Below are positions 10,228 through 22,860 of a DNA stretch of 64,000 bases, piece after piece (within the stretch, counting starts at the first letter, position 1; every line of letters begins with the position of its first letter). The stretch is from Antitrichia curtipendula (Eukaryota > Streptophyta > Bryopsida > Hypnales > Leucodontaceae), in NCBI GenBank assembly GCA_951230915.1, contig OX579634.1, positions 18,006,725 through 18,070,724 on the forward strand, in the 5' to 3' direction. The notes beneath the pieces were generated by a model. The model made no database searches. It was not told the DNA's origin and saw nothing but the letters and a program-made list of their open reading frames with translations. The position numbers and the translations under genes are program-made.

Positions 10228-13200
10228 TCATTCCAAATGATTCAATATGCCGCTAAGAAGAACATGTTTGACTTCATTAAAACTGAATGTTGCTGCATGA
10301 ATGAAGCCATCTATTGTACACTGCAAGTTGCAAATGACCGTGAATATGAAATAAAGGTGCTTGCAATTTGCCCACGTTCCGCGCTTTCCCAAGCACTTCA
10401 GCTTCGTCTCCTTGAAATTTGGACAGGTGCAGTCAGGAAAACAGGAAATTGTCAACAAGTACAGTTCTTCACGGGGCTCCAAACCAGACTTCAATGACAC
10501 TATGCACCCAAATCCCGGATGAGGAACCATAGTTACCTTCTGAATTCTTCCACTCAATGTTAAAGCTGAAGCACAATTGTTTTGGTGCTTTACTGTTGGA
10601 GCCTTTGGATTCCTCCGAACAAGTTTACCCGCTCAAATTGATGGATACTTGTGAGCGGACGCTGGAATAGGATAAGCATGGACCAATTCAACTCTTGCTT
10701 CACCGCCAAAGAGTCTCCTTGGTGAAATAACTTCCCGTTGTGGAAGTTGGAAACCAGACGTTTTCAAAGACAGAATCTCAGCCTTTGAGAGTTTCGTGCC
10801 CATTTTGATCGGCCAAATCTTTGGAACAGGTGGTACTGATAACACCTATTTCCTCCGCGTCCCTTTTACACACCTTTCAATATCGTCATTGCAAAAGAAG
10901 AATTGCATACGTTCATTGCGGTTTTTCCTATAATTCATCATCATACCTGTATATGTTGGGGCCGCGGTTGCAATGTTGTTCTGAACAATCGGTGCAGTGC
11001 ACTTTTTCTTTGTAATTGCCTGAAGAGCGAAGCACGCTTTCGCAGAATTCTTAGGCAATTGTGCAATATGCCATTGCGTTTCATCACACATGCTCTCTTG
11101 AATAGAGAATACATGCGTCAAATTTGGATGCTGATGTTGTCCTAGGGTCCCGTCGTCTAAGATCACTGGTTGGGGTCCCGAATCCACAATTGGAGAAATA
11201 TCTTCCGAAATTGTATTCAAAATTGGAACACTTGTACTGGCTCTCCCTGATCTTGTTTGTACGCGGGGATGGGAATAATTCACCTTGTCTGGTCTGTGCG
11301 AATCGTATTCACATCCTCATGGCATGTCTGCCTTCCTCTTCTGCGATCCAAAAATCTCTTCACCTTCTAGGTGGGGCTCTCGATCAAAAAATTCTTCCAC
11401 CCCTGGAATATTTGAAATAGCTTCAATTAGTGCCTTTGGATTACCAGTTCGCTCGGCCGACCTCTGGGCTACTCGTAATAGTAGTTCTTCCTTTCCTGGT
11501 CCGGTTCCAGATTGGTTACCCTTCATGTATTGATAATACTTCACCATCTGCATGAACGCCCTCACAAAATCGTCTACCGTGGCAATGTATAAGTCATTAC
11601 CCCGATTTCCAGACTGCTGTAGCCACTTATTGTGAACAGTCTCCGCCAAGTTACAAGATGGCATTTCAACCAACTCGGATTTAGTTAAATTCTGCCAAAA
11701 AATGGGAGTAGTACAAATTTAGTTTTAGGAGACATCTCAGCTAAGCCAGGTGCATACAAAATGGCGATTGCAATTAAAGAGGACCTGAGAATTGAGTCCA
11801 TTGAACCTAAACACAATCCTACAATCAATCCTCTCTAGGTACCGAGAGAGACTTGCAACTAGAAGTTGCAAACTCAAAGCACAGAATGAAGATATGCTTG
11901 AGTGTACATTGATGCTTTCAATAATGGAAATAGAAATAGAAATATTCTAGCGACCCCATCAGATCCTCTCTGTACCAAAAGGCATCGACGGACATCCTAT
12001 TCCATGCAATAATTGGAGATTATATTTTGGCACTAAAAAACAAAAAATGAATAATTTAGGAAAACAGAGCATTCCATCTGATAGCAATGAAATGATGAGA
12101 CGGTAGACATAATACGACAGACCTAGCAAAAAATTACAATTCCAAATGGCAAAAGACACCGCCTTACCAGCTGCATGAATCCACCCCATTGGCGATAGCG
12201 GAAATGCCAAAATGATAGCCACAACTCCAGTCTCTGCACTCCTTCCTGTGTGGTGGCACCTGATGACAACCACCATGATTTGATGGCGAGGTATCGCATT
12301 TCAGATTGCTCTGGCGACGTAGCATTCTTGTATTGCTTGCAAAGCAAACGGTGCTGATCTTGTAAATCCCCTCTAATTTCAGCCTTAGTGTGCTTCTCCA
12401 TGGATTGGGTCCAATGAAAAAGGCACGTCCTCTCTCGGTTGTCCATTGGATGTCCAATATCACCAGAACCGTAAACTAACCTCACAGCATTCCAATTCGC
12501 TTGGGCTTTATCCGCCATGAAACCTTTAAACTGAATGTCCACAACTCCATTCCTATTAAAGACTGAGTTTAGGTTTTTCCAAAACAGAACTTGTGCTGCA
12601 CAGCCTTCCGATTGCATGTCGCAACAAGCAATAGTCATGACACGGCAGTACATGGAGTCATAAACATGGCATGCCATGGTCGTCCAACCTTTTACACGTT
12701 TGACATGGTCAAACATTACCCAAGCATCTGCCAGATCTCCTCCGGCTTGCATGCGTTTCACCAAGTCCACTCCGCTACCTGGTCCAACTTCTGACATTTT
12801 AAATACAAAAACCTTATCCACATCGGTACCCTGACCTGGAAATTTGCTTTCCTGGACGAATGCCCAAGTACTAGATCCTCTCAATTTGGTGATGCTGTCT
12901 ATCACTCCAAATCTTCTCAGGTACTTAAATGAAGTTACCTCGTTCCGAATAGAAGGTGAGCTCAGATATTTGCACTTGTCCAAAATTGGGACAAGCTCTT
13001 CGAAGTCCATTGCTTTTAGAGTCTCTCCATCCGGACAAAGGAGTAAGCCTCCAAGAAGCTCCTTTGTAGCCTCCATGACGATGGAGGAATTTGTCGCCGA
13101 TGGTGTTCTCTCCAACTGCTCCTCAATGAGAGACCGTGTTTTCTCCTTCATGTCTCTAAGCTCACCATCCTTCACTGGATGCTCGTGACTTCCCAAATGA

Positions 13201-14255
13201 ACGAAAGCCCGGGTGAGTTTCGGGTTTCCTGCAATATAGTAAACACGCACATCGCATCGAGCAATACAAGAGGGAGGCTCCTTGCAAATCCTGCAGACAA
13301 GAGTTGATCCGGGAGGATGCTTGTGACCAACATCAAGTGGTGTGGATGCCAATCCTTCCCATTCTAATTTGTTTACATTCATGGTTTGGTGTACTCAAGA
13401 TAGAAACTCACAAGTAGGGTTAACACAGCGCAAATGCCCTACACAAATTGACGTGCGAAACACTAATCCCATTGGATTAATGATATTGGTTGTCACAGTT
13501 TTGGACCACACATGTCCATCATATCGTTCATCCATGCCAGACATTTGCCTTGCCTGGGAAGTAGAACCGGAGGCCTGTAGGGAAGGAAGTTCGAAAATGA
13601 CATTGCCGTTGAAAGATGGAGGCAGTACTGAGACTCTGTGAATGTCAATTGCGTCATAGTTTAGCTTTGACAAAACGTTTCGACATCCCTTCAGGCCACG
13701 CAGTCCCCTTAAGCCTTCCATCACAGATACGACCGGCTTCGGCTCAGCAAAATCCTGAGCAATAAACTCAGGAGCGAGAGAACATTGACCCGAACTGGAA
13801 TCGATAGCGGTGGGAGGCTTCGTTGGAGAATCTACGTTTGAATCATCACTAAGGATCATGACATTATGTTCCAATGGTTCTACTTTAACACGATTGAGGA
13901 GGGGGGTTTGAAATGAACACGACGACGACTGATACAGTGGAGCATTTTCCGACAATGTCAATCTACTGAATTCCGACACTCCGTACGCTCTATACCTTCC
14001 AGGTTTGAGCATCCACCTAGTATTCACTACATCGCTTGAGGGAGTTTGACCAACAGTGTGGCTGAGTATGCCAGACTCGCTATCATAGATTTCTTCGTCT
14101 AAATGGACCGAACCCTCTTTCAATTGAAACCGTAGGCATAATCGAGAAGCTGACACTACAGCAAGTCCATTCTCGTCCACATCAAACAATATAGGAACTC
14201 TTTCGCGGTTTGCACTGACAACGACCCTTCGCGCAGAATGCGCCATTTCCTCCAT
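10228..14255 (-). pseudogene. MULE-like transposase with zinc-binding N-domain and SWIM finger (copy 1)
   Basis: Two exons are clear: 14255-12168 and 11691-10228, with donor CTG|GTAAGG and acceptor TTTTTTGGCAG in phase. The joined protein would be about 1,180 residues. The N-part has a Cys-rich region (VCRICKEPPSCIARCD). The central part has MFDHVKRVKGWTTMACHVYD, CDMQSEGCAAQV and FKGFMADKAQANWNAVR, the MULE-type DDE core. The C-terminus has a SWIM-like CTCPNFKETKLKCLGKRG with CKHLYFIF. Four in-frame stops break it: TGA at 13395, 11317 and 10633, TAG at 10846. Frames continue perfectly across each, so they are point nonsense changes. A more decayed relative lies at 57813-61347. Confidence 0.75.
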
Positions 14256-15248
14256 TGACCAGGTTTGCAGGCGGGAGCTAAACCTATCTATGCTCGAAAT
14301 AAAGAAAACATACAGTACGTTAGAGAAACACTATGAAACACTTAAGTTAAACTACAATGATATATGCTGCTAACAATGGGCCCTACAACCTTAAATTGAA
14401 ATAACGAGATTCTTGATATAAGAACACCAGATGCAATTGAATCACGCATTCAGCCGTTTAAATGTATGGCAAAACATATGAAATTTGACGGCTGAATTAA
14501 GGCATTCATCAGATCTATCTAAATCTCATTAAGGTTAATCCCCTTACATTTGTTAGACCTTAAAGACAAGCAAATTTGTGATATTGGTGTATACATAAAG
14601 CCATCATCTAGAAATGCTCAGATGCAAGTGGGGGAAGTCATTGAAACTGTATTGCCTTGGCCTCGTATTCCACAAGTATTCAACACACCTGTGGAGCCGC
14701 TGTTCACTTGATGTCTGAGTCAATTCCCATCTCGAACTATCAGAAACATCCCCGACAATGTAGAATGGATTCGGTAGCATACAAGAACAGATTCACCGAA
14801 AGCGTTCAGAAACTTCACTGACCATTGAATGCCATAAAATCTAACGAAACAAAAATTCGGAGTGAGCAATCCACATTATTAAGCAGTCCAGCGAACTGCA
14901 CGATTATGTTGACAAAGTGTCAGAATAATAAATTAGTCAGTACGACTGTCAGGTATGACAACGCCCAGTAAAGACAAGATGGTGGCGGCACAAAGAGAAA
15001 ATTCAAACAAATGCCCCAAAGTCAGCACGAAGCATGCCAGTTCACTTAATCAAATTCCCCAATTATCTCCGCCGACCGCCGAATGGGAAACGTACTATCC
15101 AAGTAGTGCGAAAGGCAGCGCACGAGCAATCATTCCGGAGACCCTTAGGGTTTAGGGTAGATTGAATTTATTCTCACCCGCTGCTTTCATGATCTCTTCC
15201 CTTTGTTGTATTGTCCAAAGCTCTCTCGTTTTCCTTTTAAAGCTCTCC
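14256..15248. other. Divergent intergenic region between MULE and ParB/methyltransferase genes
   Basis: About 1 kb separates two genes that start back to back. It probably holds both promoters or upstream exons. No CGGAC array is present, unlike the kinase, N-domain and hAT genes. No other feature recognised. Confidence 0.4.
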
Positions 15249-15430
15249 ATGGACGGAAGCCGAATTCTTCGGAGCGGGAGAAGTTTGGTGATGGGCAGTA
15301 CTGGTGCGGACGGGAACACGGTGGCAACTGCACAACCTAATTTCGCGACAGCTGCCGCTCGAAACATGAAATCCACGGGGACCAAAGTTGAGGTAAATCC
15401 ATGGGGACCAATGTTTGGATTTTGTTTTTG

Positions 15431-16348
15431 AAATTCAGAAGGTGATCTCTGTCTTGCTGTGCGGTTCTTATGCATCAGACAGGTCCCTCAAGGGCCCTCT
15501 CGGGACCGAGAGAGGGTTCCCGCCCTCCACCGTATGCTTGGACAGCTTGTCACGTTTAGCGCACAAGGGTTGGAGTGAACTTGTTTGTACATTTTTTTTT
15601 ATTTTAATTTGGAATTTCAGGAGGTGAGCCTTGTCTTTCTGTGAGCTTCCTATGCATCAGACAGGTCCCTCAAGGGCCCTCTCGGGACCGAGAGAGGGAT
15701 CTCACCCTCCACCGTATGCTTGGACAGCTTGTCACGTTTAGCGCACTAGAGTGGGCTGAACTTGTTTGTATATTTTTTTAGATTTGGATTTGGAAATTCA
15801 GTAGGTGAGCCTTGTCTTTCTGTGAGCTTCCTATGCATCAGACAGGTCCCTCAAGGGCCCTCTCGGGACCGAGAGAGGGATCTCACCCTCCACCGTATGC
15901 TTGGACAGCTTGTCACGTTTAGCGCACTAGGGTGGGCTGAACTTGTTTGTATATTTTTTTAGATTTGGAATTGGATTTTCAGTAGGTGAGCCTTGTCTTT
16001 TTGTGAGCTTCCTATGCATCAGACAGGTCCCTCAATGGCCCTCTCGGGACCGAGAGAGGGTTCTCACCCTCCACCGTATGCTTGGACAGCTTGTCACGTT
16101 TACCGCACTAGGGTGGGGTGAACTTGTTTGTATATTTTTTTTTATTTTTATTTGGAAATTCAGTAGGTGAGCATTGTCTTGTTGTGCGGTTCCTATGCAT
16201 CAGACAGGGCCCTCAAGGGCCCTCTCGGGACCGAGAGAGGGTTCTCACCCTCCACCGTATGCTTGGACAGGGCTCTCGTTGAGAGCACTAGGGTGTGATG
16301 AATTTGTTTGTATATTTTTTTTTTATTTGGATTTGGATATTCAGTAGG
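15431..16348. repeat. Tandem repeat with 181-182 bp period inside intron 1
   Basis: Five full units and part of a sixth start at about 15431, 15613, 15794, 15975, 16156 and 16338. Each contains ttcag-tag-gtgagc, which looks like a 3' splice site followed at once by a 5' splice site. Each also contains atgcatcagacaggtccctc and a palindromic ccctctcgggaccgagaga block. The whole array lies in the first intron of the ParB/methyltransferase gene. Confidence 0.9.
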
Positions 16349-16960
16349 TGAGCTCGGGCTTGCCTCGTTATAGACTTTAATTTGCATGGCACGAATTTAA
16401 CTATTGAGTTGCCTACTGGAGATAAATGACTCTGTTATTCATTTGTAGGTGCTGCGAAAGGCTGCTATGGATATCCAACCTCAGGAGATAGGCGGATCTA
16501 GTTCTCCTATAGGTCCGATGCCTGTCGAGGAGGTCTTTCCCCAGTGCGACGACCTTGATGGTGGCGAAGGTGGCCCAACAGTTCCCGTTCCGAATCTTCC
16601 GTGGCCGGTAGAGCTTCACGTTCATCTGCTTGATGTTGAGTTAGGATGGGGGGATCCGTATGGGGAGATCCGTATCGGGAGGGACGTGTGCCCTCCTCGG
16701 ACTCCTGTTGCACTTCATTTGGGTCCAACGACTTAGCAGCTACTGTTACGGTATCTGATGCTAGCACTCAGTACTGCACATGCGATCATGAGAATGTGGA
16801 TTCTGGTTATCAATTCGACGATGACATCCTCATTTTCTGTTGCGGTTTGTATAGGTTACTTTCAGTGGCATGTCAGTGCGGAATTTGAGATATACTGTTA
16901 CATGGACTTGTATAACGACAGATTATATCTTGCATCACGGAATGGATATTCTGTAATGAC

Positions 16961-17046
16961 CAGGGTTGTCCTTGTCACGTCCTGTCAGTCCGTCAGGATG
17001 TCCGGACGGACGTCAGGATTCAACCCCGCCGTCCGTCAAGATCCAG

Positions 17047-17089
<43 letters not shown>

Positions 17090-17384
17090 TGGACAATCTG
17101 TCTGTCCTGTGGACGGCTGGGCCGGCCCTGTGGCCGTCCGTCCGTCCAGGTCGACGGCTGGCCGTCCAAGTCGACGGACAGGCCGTCCTCGAAAAAATCA
17201 AAATCAATTTTTTTTTTTTTTTGTGGATGGTTGGTCCGTCCCTGTTGACGGCTGGCCGTCCTTGAAAAAAAAAAAAAAAAAAAATTTTTTTTTTTGATCC
17301 TGACGCAATTCTGACGCGTCCGGACTGACGCCGACGGACATCCAGACGTGAAAACCCCACGTCACGTCCGGATAGACAACCCTG
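16961..17384. mobile_element. Non-autonomous hAT element (MITE), 424 bp, with exact 8-bp duplication
   Basis: Starts CAGGGTTGTC (16961) and ends GACAACCCTG (17384), a perfect 10-bp inverted terminus. It is flanked by gtaatgac at 16953-16960 and 17385-17392. The interior is built of gtccgtcc/ggacgg repeats and three homopolymer runs (a 40-bp T run at about 17049, plus T and A runs near 17209 and 17265). The termini match those of the giant insertion, so the same transposase probably moved it. It lies in the intron between exons 2 and 3 of the ParB/methyltransferase gene. Confidence 0.93.
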
Positions 17385-20300
17385 GTAATGACATACCATA
17401 TAATAGTGTTTTATGTACTTTGTGTCTTAAAATCGATGGGACATTGTTCTGTATTAACTCCACTTATCCTCTTCCAGGTGCGTCTCAAGCAAACACCACG
17501 TACTACTTCCAGTGGCACTGCAGTGGAGACATTCAACGAGCAGCCTGTCATCGGCTCACATTCAGATGCAGATGATTCGCAGGATGATAGCATTCCCGGA
17601 GTGGATCCTGGACTTCTTGAAGATGACATCAGGAGGACACAAACTCTGGATACGGTCTGCGTCATCAACAGTTTGAAGCTCACCACAAACGACCTTTGTC
17701 GGATGAAAATACCTTTGTGTAGGTTGGTTCCGATGCCAATGGTTCGACCGACATGAGCGTCAGACTTGACGTTACTTGAGAACCGATTTACCCGGGGATA
17801 TGAAGAGGGAGCGCGAGTTTTTTACGTCTCCATATCAGATGAGCAAGGGAAGTCAGGGAGCTTCACTGATGACGAGAAGAAGGAGTAGGGTCTTATATGG
17901 AATTCCGTGAATGATAGCTTCAATGATCATCTCAACTCCCTTCCAGCCTTGAAGCACCTTGTGGACTACAAGTTCTTTGTCTGTGATGGAAACCACAGAC
18001 GTATTGCCTGGATGAATCACATCCAGCGACTTCATAGTAGTGAGAAGGACTGGCATATCAGCGTGGACTCCATTATCCTCGACACGCGGAATCGTATCGG
18101 GGTGGCAATGCAAGCAATGCACGATATTAATAAGTAAGCCTCTCCTTACGTCTTTCCCATTTGTGTACATGTGTATCATCACTCACTACTGTTATTATCT
18201 TGAACCAATAATTTCTTATGTTAACGGTTCACTTTGTAAACTCACCGGTCAGGCACACAAAGAACTCGCACGTGAAGACAAATCTTGTCCACACGCTATA
18301 TCGGGTTCAGAAGTACGGTGTTATGGAGATCGAGAAATTCTATGAGTTACTGAGCACGGAGGAAGTCAAAACCTGTCAGCTGAGTTTTCGGAAAACTTGG
18401 TACAGTATGCTCCTCGACATATTCACCAGCTTCATATTCAAGGTATGATCTCCTTGATTCTTCACTGATTTTGCTCATCTTGTTCCACGGCATGAGTCCA
18501 TGTCGGTGCATTATTTGATATATCCTTCACCATATTTACCTGTATTGTAATTGTATTTTCATCATTTCAGCAAGAGATTGTCTCAGCGGCTGATTCTGGT
18601 GTACGAAAATACCATGAGGAAACCCCAGCAGATGGAATCACTAATGAGGGGGTGGCAGCGACTATGAGATCCTCTATCAAGGACGCTACAGAGAGACACT
18701 ACAAAAAGCTCTCGAAGATAGTGGCCGTTGCTAATCCCGCACTCAGTGATGAATGGTTGAAGGAGGTATGACCCATTCATTTTCTAATTGACATGAATTG
18801 AAATGTATTATATATTTCTTGTATTGAGTTCTCGCTTTCATTTTGCAGATTGAACGGCACTGGAGCCTCTATGCCGTTCAGGAACTTATGCTAGAGAAGT
18901 TGCAACTCATTGCTACAGCCAACGTAGCTCCATCATTTAAAGTGAAGTGGCTCAATTGGATGAATTCCAGTGGTCCCACTAGAGAGGCACGACGGTTTCC
19001 ACCCCGCCCAGTGAACGAAGAGAAGTTAGTTGTCTTCCTTGCAAAAGCCTGTTACTATGCTGGGGTATGAGTTTCCACCCTTATTATCATATTTCAGTTG
19101 TTAATTAACAGTATTGTGGGTGTACTCTTCATGTTGCTAGGGATCAATTTGAGCAGGCTTGCTATCTTGGACGTTTCTACTGTTGCTTACAAAATGGTCC
19201 ATGCAGATTGAGGAGGCAGCTCTGGAGATGTTCGATTCCATCACCCGGTCGGATAACGTAGCTATTGGTATGACCGTCCCCACTGAGCCTAAGTCACTAG
19301 TGGAGTATATTGAGTCGTGGCGGATGAAGCTATGGGATCACGCCTACACGGGGATATTCAAAGGCGCCGATGCCTTCAAGAAGTCGGACACCTTTAAGGA
19401 GTATAGAGGATCCGACCTCACTGTAAAGCGTGTGATTTACAGGTATTTATACCTAATCATCACCTTCGATCAAAAATATATATGTGAAGAATGTTTTAGC
19501 TGAACTTTAAATTGTTTAGTTGTGTTTACTTCTTACTCGCAACCTGGTTGTTTTGGTATCGAGAGAGATGATTTGGTTCGGCAGGGCTGAACAATTTTCA
19601 TTCCTTGATACCAGAACATGCAAGGGGTTGTTCATCCAAATGTGGTCTCGGTGCCGAGAGAGAGAAAGTTCGATATTCTGTATGCATGGTTTTCTAGTCC
19701 CTAATCCAGAACCACCTCACTGTTGAAGATGACACTGATTGTAATAGAGTCACAGTAATAGGCTTTTATTAACTGAATGGCTATTTTGTATGGTTAGATT
19801 GATGTATGCCTTATTTATTTTTGTCACTAAAATCTCTCTCATTGTCAATAGGTATTTCAAGTTTGAGTTGTACGGGAAAAAAGCTGTCGGGAAGACTTGC
19901 CGCCTTTTCTGACGACTTGGTTGGACCGATCCTCTCAAGATTGTATGTTCTCCCCAACACAGTTGCAAAAGTGGACCAGTGCTCATCTACAGGCGTGTCC
20001 TTGGTACCTCGAGTGCAACTTTGGCATCACTCCACCCGAGGAGGAGTCTCTTTTTCAGGCAATGAAAGATTCAGTGGTAGCAGATGCTGAGTTCGATGAG
20101 TTTGCTGGATTGGATCCCGAAGCCCGTGCCAAGGCTGTGAAGAGGCGAGAGTTATCTGACAAGAAGAAGGTGGATAAATTAGAGGAAGCCACAAGAAAGT
20201 CCGAGCAAAGCAAGAGGAAGAGACTGGTATTGCAGAGTGAGAAAGACCAGGAGAAAGAGAAGAAAAAGCGTCGCTCAAGGACAGAGGAGACTCCATTGCC

Positions 20301-22035
20301 TGAACCAGCTACAAGTGCAGTTGATGGAAACATTACTTCATCCGGATTTTCCCTCACACAGGAGCGTCTGGTGCATGGATTGACGCCTACTCATCAAAAT
20401 CTTCAACCTGTGCCTGACATCGACGAGTGCGTGCTGAACTTGGCGCTAGGTAGTCTTGACCTAGGCTCACTGGCTTATGCTGCTGTTCTATCATTTTTGG
20501 CAATGGTAAGTGTGATGGGTGATTTCCCTAGTCTTCCTCTTTCTTACATGAATCCTTGTGTATGGGTGGTGCACAATTCATTTAAATCAAATAAAAAATG
20601 AGTATGTCCCAAACTGTCACTTGAATTGTTGCCAACTGCATTGTGTTTTAATTTCATTTCATGTCTATTTCGCCTTGCAGCATTCTGGTGACAGAACCCG
20701 CTCCTTCAATGGAGTCAGTGGAACTACCGAGGCAGTGGACTTAATGATTGTGGATGTACTGGAAGGGCTCCATGTCCCTACCATTTCCTGCCCACCTGCT
20801 CCCATTCCGAAGTGGAATGAGTTCAAGGACGACTATCTGCTTCCGGTCTTTGACTTTGCGCAGGAGTATCTCCACGACAATGGCGGCCTCCTATTGATGT
20901 ACCCTGCCCCCTCTCCTCCACACAGAAGTCACATTTTGGGATGTTCACGGGAATACAACTTCCGCATTCTTGAAACTTATTTTGGCATGAATCACCTTCA
21001 TTTGACTTCACCAACCGACCCTACAAAGACGGTAAATTTCCATGATGTTCATTGAAAGGTTACTGTTTCAGTTTGCACCATCTCTCTTCACTCACATTGT
21101 TTCTCTGTTGCAGACTATGAGGTTTGCCATCTCTCTTCTCGTGAAGGAGTCGGGTCCGAAGACGCTTGGGGACTTTCCATTCCAATTTGTTCCGTCCCAC
21201 GATGCTGTGGGTGTGAACATTGCTAGGGATGACATTTTGCAGAACTTCTGCAACAAGAAAGACATCACCATGAATGGCAACATTCCGTGGCGTGGTCCCC
21301 GTGAGAAAGCGAGACAGTTCATGTAGATGTTTGTGGAGGCATGTTCTGCACCAGGGGACGTGATTGTCGACTGCACAGCGGGAACAGGTTTGACTCTATC
21401 CTAAATCGGATTTGCCTCATCTAATTTGTATAGGGTCCACTCTCGTTTTAACATCTTTGCCTAACGTGTTAACTGGTGCATAGGTGCAACCATTCAAGCA
21501 TGTCGCGCTACACGCCGCCATGTTCTGGCATTTGAGGAGGATAAGGACATCTTTGATGCCCTCATTGCTCCAATTCTTCGACCACTTGTGGTTGGTCAAG
21601 CATAGCCAGACCCCTCGACGCTAGTTCTCGGTGAATTAGACGATGAAGAAGTAGTGGTCTAGCATGTCGTCAAAACTTCACGATTTAGTAAGTAAGTCAT
21701 CCATTGAACTCTTCCATTTAGCCACAATGCATCAATTGTTTTTTTAAACATCTAATATATGGATTATTTTGTTTTGTAGGCAAGGCCAAGATTTGAGGTT
21801 CTCGAAGGCAGTTCTTTTTTTTGCAAATCCTCGATTTTTTCCGAGTCCACCTAAACCGTTTCATCTCCCGGTGTATGTTGAGGCTCTTTCCCAGGATTTC
21901 ATTGCCCTAAACCCTCGGCCATCTTCTAGGGCCCATTTGGTAGATCCCCGTGTTCTACAGTTTGTAGATTCGATTGCAGAAGAGTCAAATTCACATACTT
22001 CGGATAGCGAGGGTAGTTCCATGTCAGCCTTTTAG

Positions 22036-22449
22036 TTCATGAGCTTCTTTGAGGATGCTGTACATTCGATTCGGATACAGTTGATTTGTGGCCAAAGTCG
22101 CTCTCTTATTTTACAGTAATTGTATGCATTTCACTTCTTATTTGAACGGCAATGCTTCCAAAATTGATGGTGTGTTATATTCTGAGGCTTCTATAATTTT
22201 ATCAATTCAATTATCATATCCCACAAAACAACTGATGCATTGTGTATCTTTAATTCTTTGGATCCCTATCCACTTTTTGTGATAGGTAGGGCAAGACAGG
22301 GAACTCCCTATCAAATCCACGATCATAGAAGAAGTTACGTACACGGCCATGGGTGTACTCTAAATCCTACCCTACAACTGGTTTAAACGATTTTTGATTC
22401 CATAACCAAACCTTCTCTCTGTAATTTTGTCCACTTGGTTTTATTCTTT
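22036..22449. other. 3' flank of the methyltransferase gene
   Basis: Non-coding, AT-rich. No terminator, RNA gene or repeat recognised. Confidence 0.4.
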
Positions 22450-22860
22450 TGTCCTCATTTTCCATCCAAATTTTCCTGCCATTGACTTTCATCCACTCTG
22501 GCATACTTTCATCCATCTGAAGTTTTCTCTTTCTTAATAATATTTCATCCATTTCACCAAGTCATTTTCGTTAGTTCTCTCGAACAACTCATCAGTTTCA
22601 TGAGTTCTTTTGAAAAGTTCATCCTTTTTTTCACTTTTTTCCATCTACTTTTTCATCTATTTTTTCATCCATTTTTCATTTACTTTTTCATCTACTTTTG
22701 CATTCACTTTTTCATCTACTTTCATCTATTTCTTCCGCTTTTTTTCATCTCACAAATTCACACTTTTAAAATTCTGTGCTCTACGCTCACTAATTTCCAC
22801 TTCCCGCTCACCGCTCGCCGCTCTACGCTCACATACCAGCATTCCCCGAACTTCTTCCTG
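22450..22860. repeat. Inverted second copy of the tatgtgagcg / gatgaaag repeat
   Basis: Read on the minus strand, it starts tatgtgagcgtagagcggcg near 22840 and continues through acagaatttt into gatgaaaa-type repeats down to 22450. The order is the same as at 9210-9565. It truncates the N-domain gene on its right. Confidence 0.6.

Larger units (their letters stand above)
15249..22035 (+). pseudogene. ParB-like / DNA methyltransferase fusion gene, 12 exons, decayed
   Basis: Exons by GT-AG and phase: 15249-15392, 16449 to about 16850, 17478-18133, 18253-18442, 18571-18765, 18849-19064, 19207-19442, 19852-20505, 20681-21031, 21114-21387, 21484-21691, 21780-22035. Exon 3 contains FFVCDGNHRRIAWMNHIQRL, a ParB/sulfiredoxin-like DGNHR motif. 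Exon 8 has a charged KKKR-rich segment, possibly nuclear. Exon 9 has DLMIVDVLEGL in the place of a methylase DPPY motif. Exons 10-11 give VIVDCTAGTGATIQACRA, a motif-I-like SAM-binding stretch, so the motif order is IV before I as in some N4/N6 DNA methylases. Five in-frame stops (17754, 17886, 21324, 21603, 21660), a frameshift in exon 2, and probably one early in exon 8, show it is dead. A hAT MITE lies between exons 2 and 3. Confidence 0.65.

Noticed and set aside
16758..17399. Frames containing long runs of Phe or Lys
   Set aside because: They run through the homopolymers of the 424-bp MITE.
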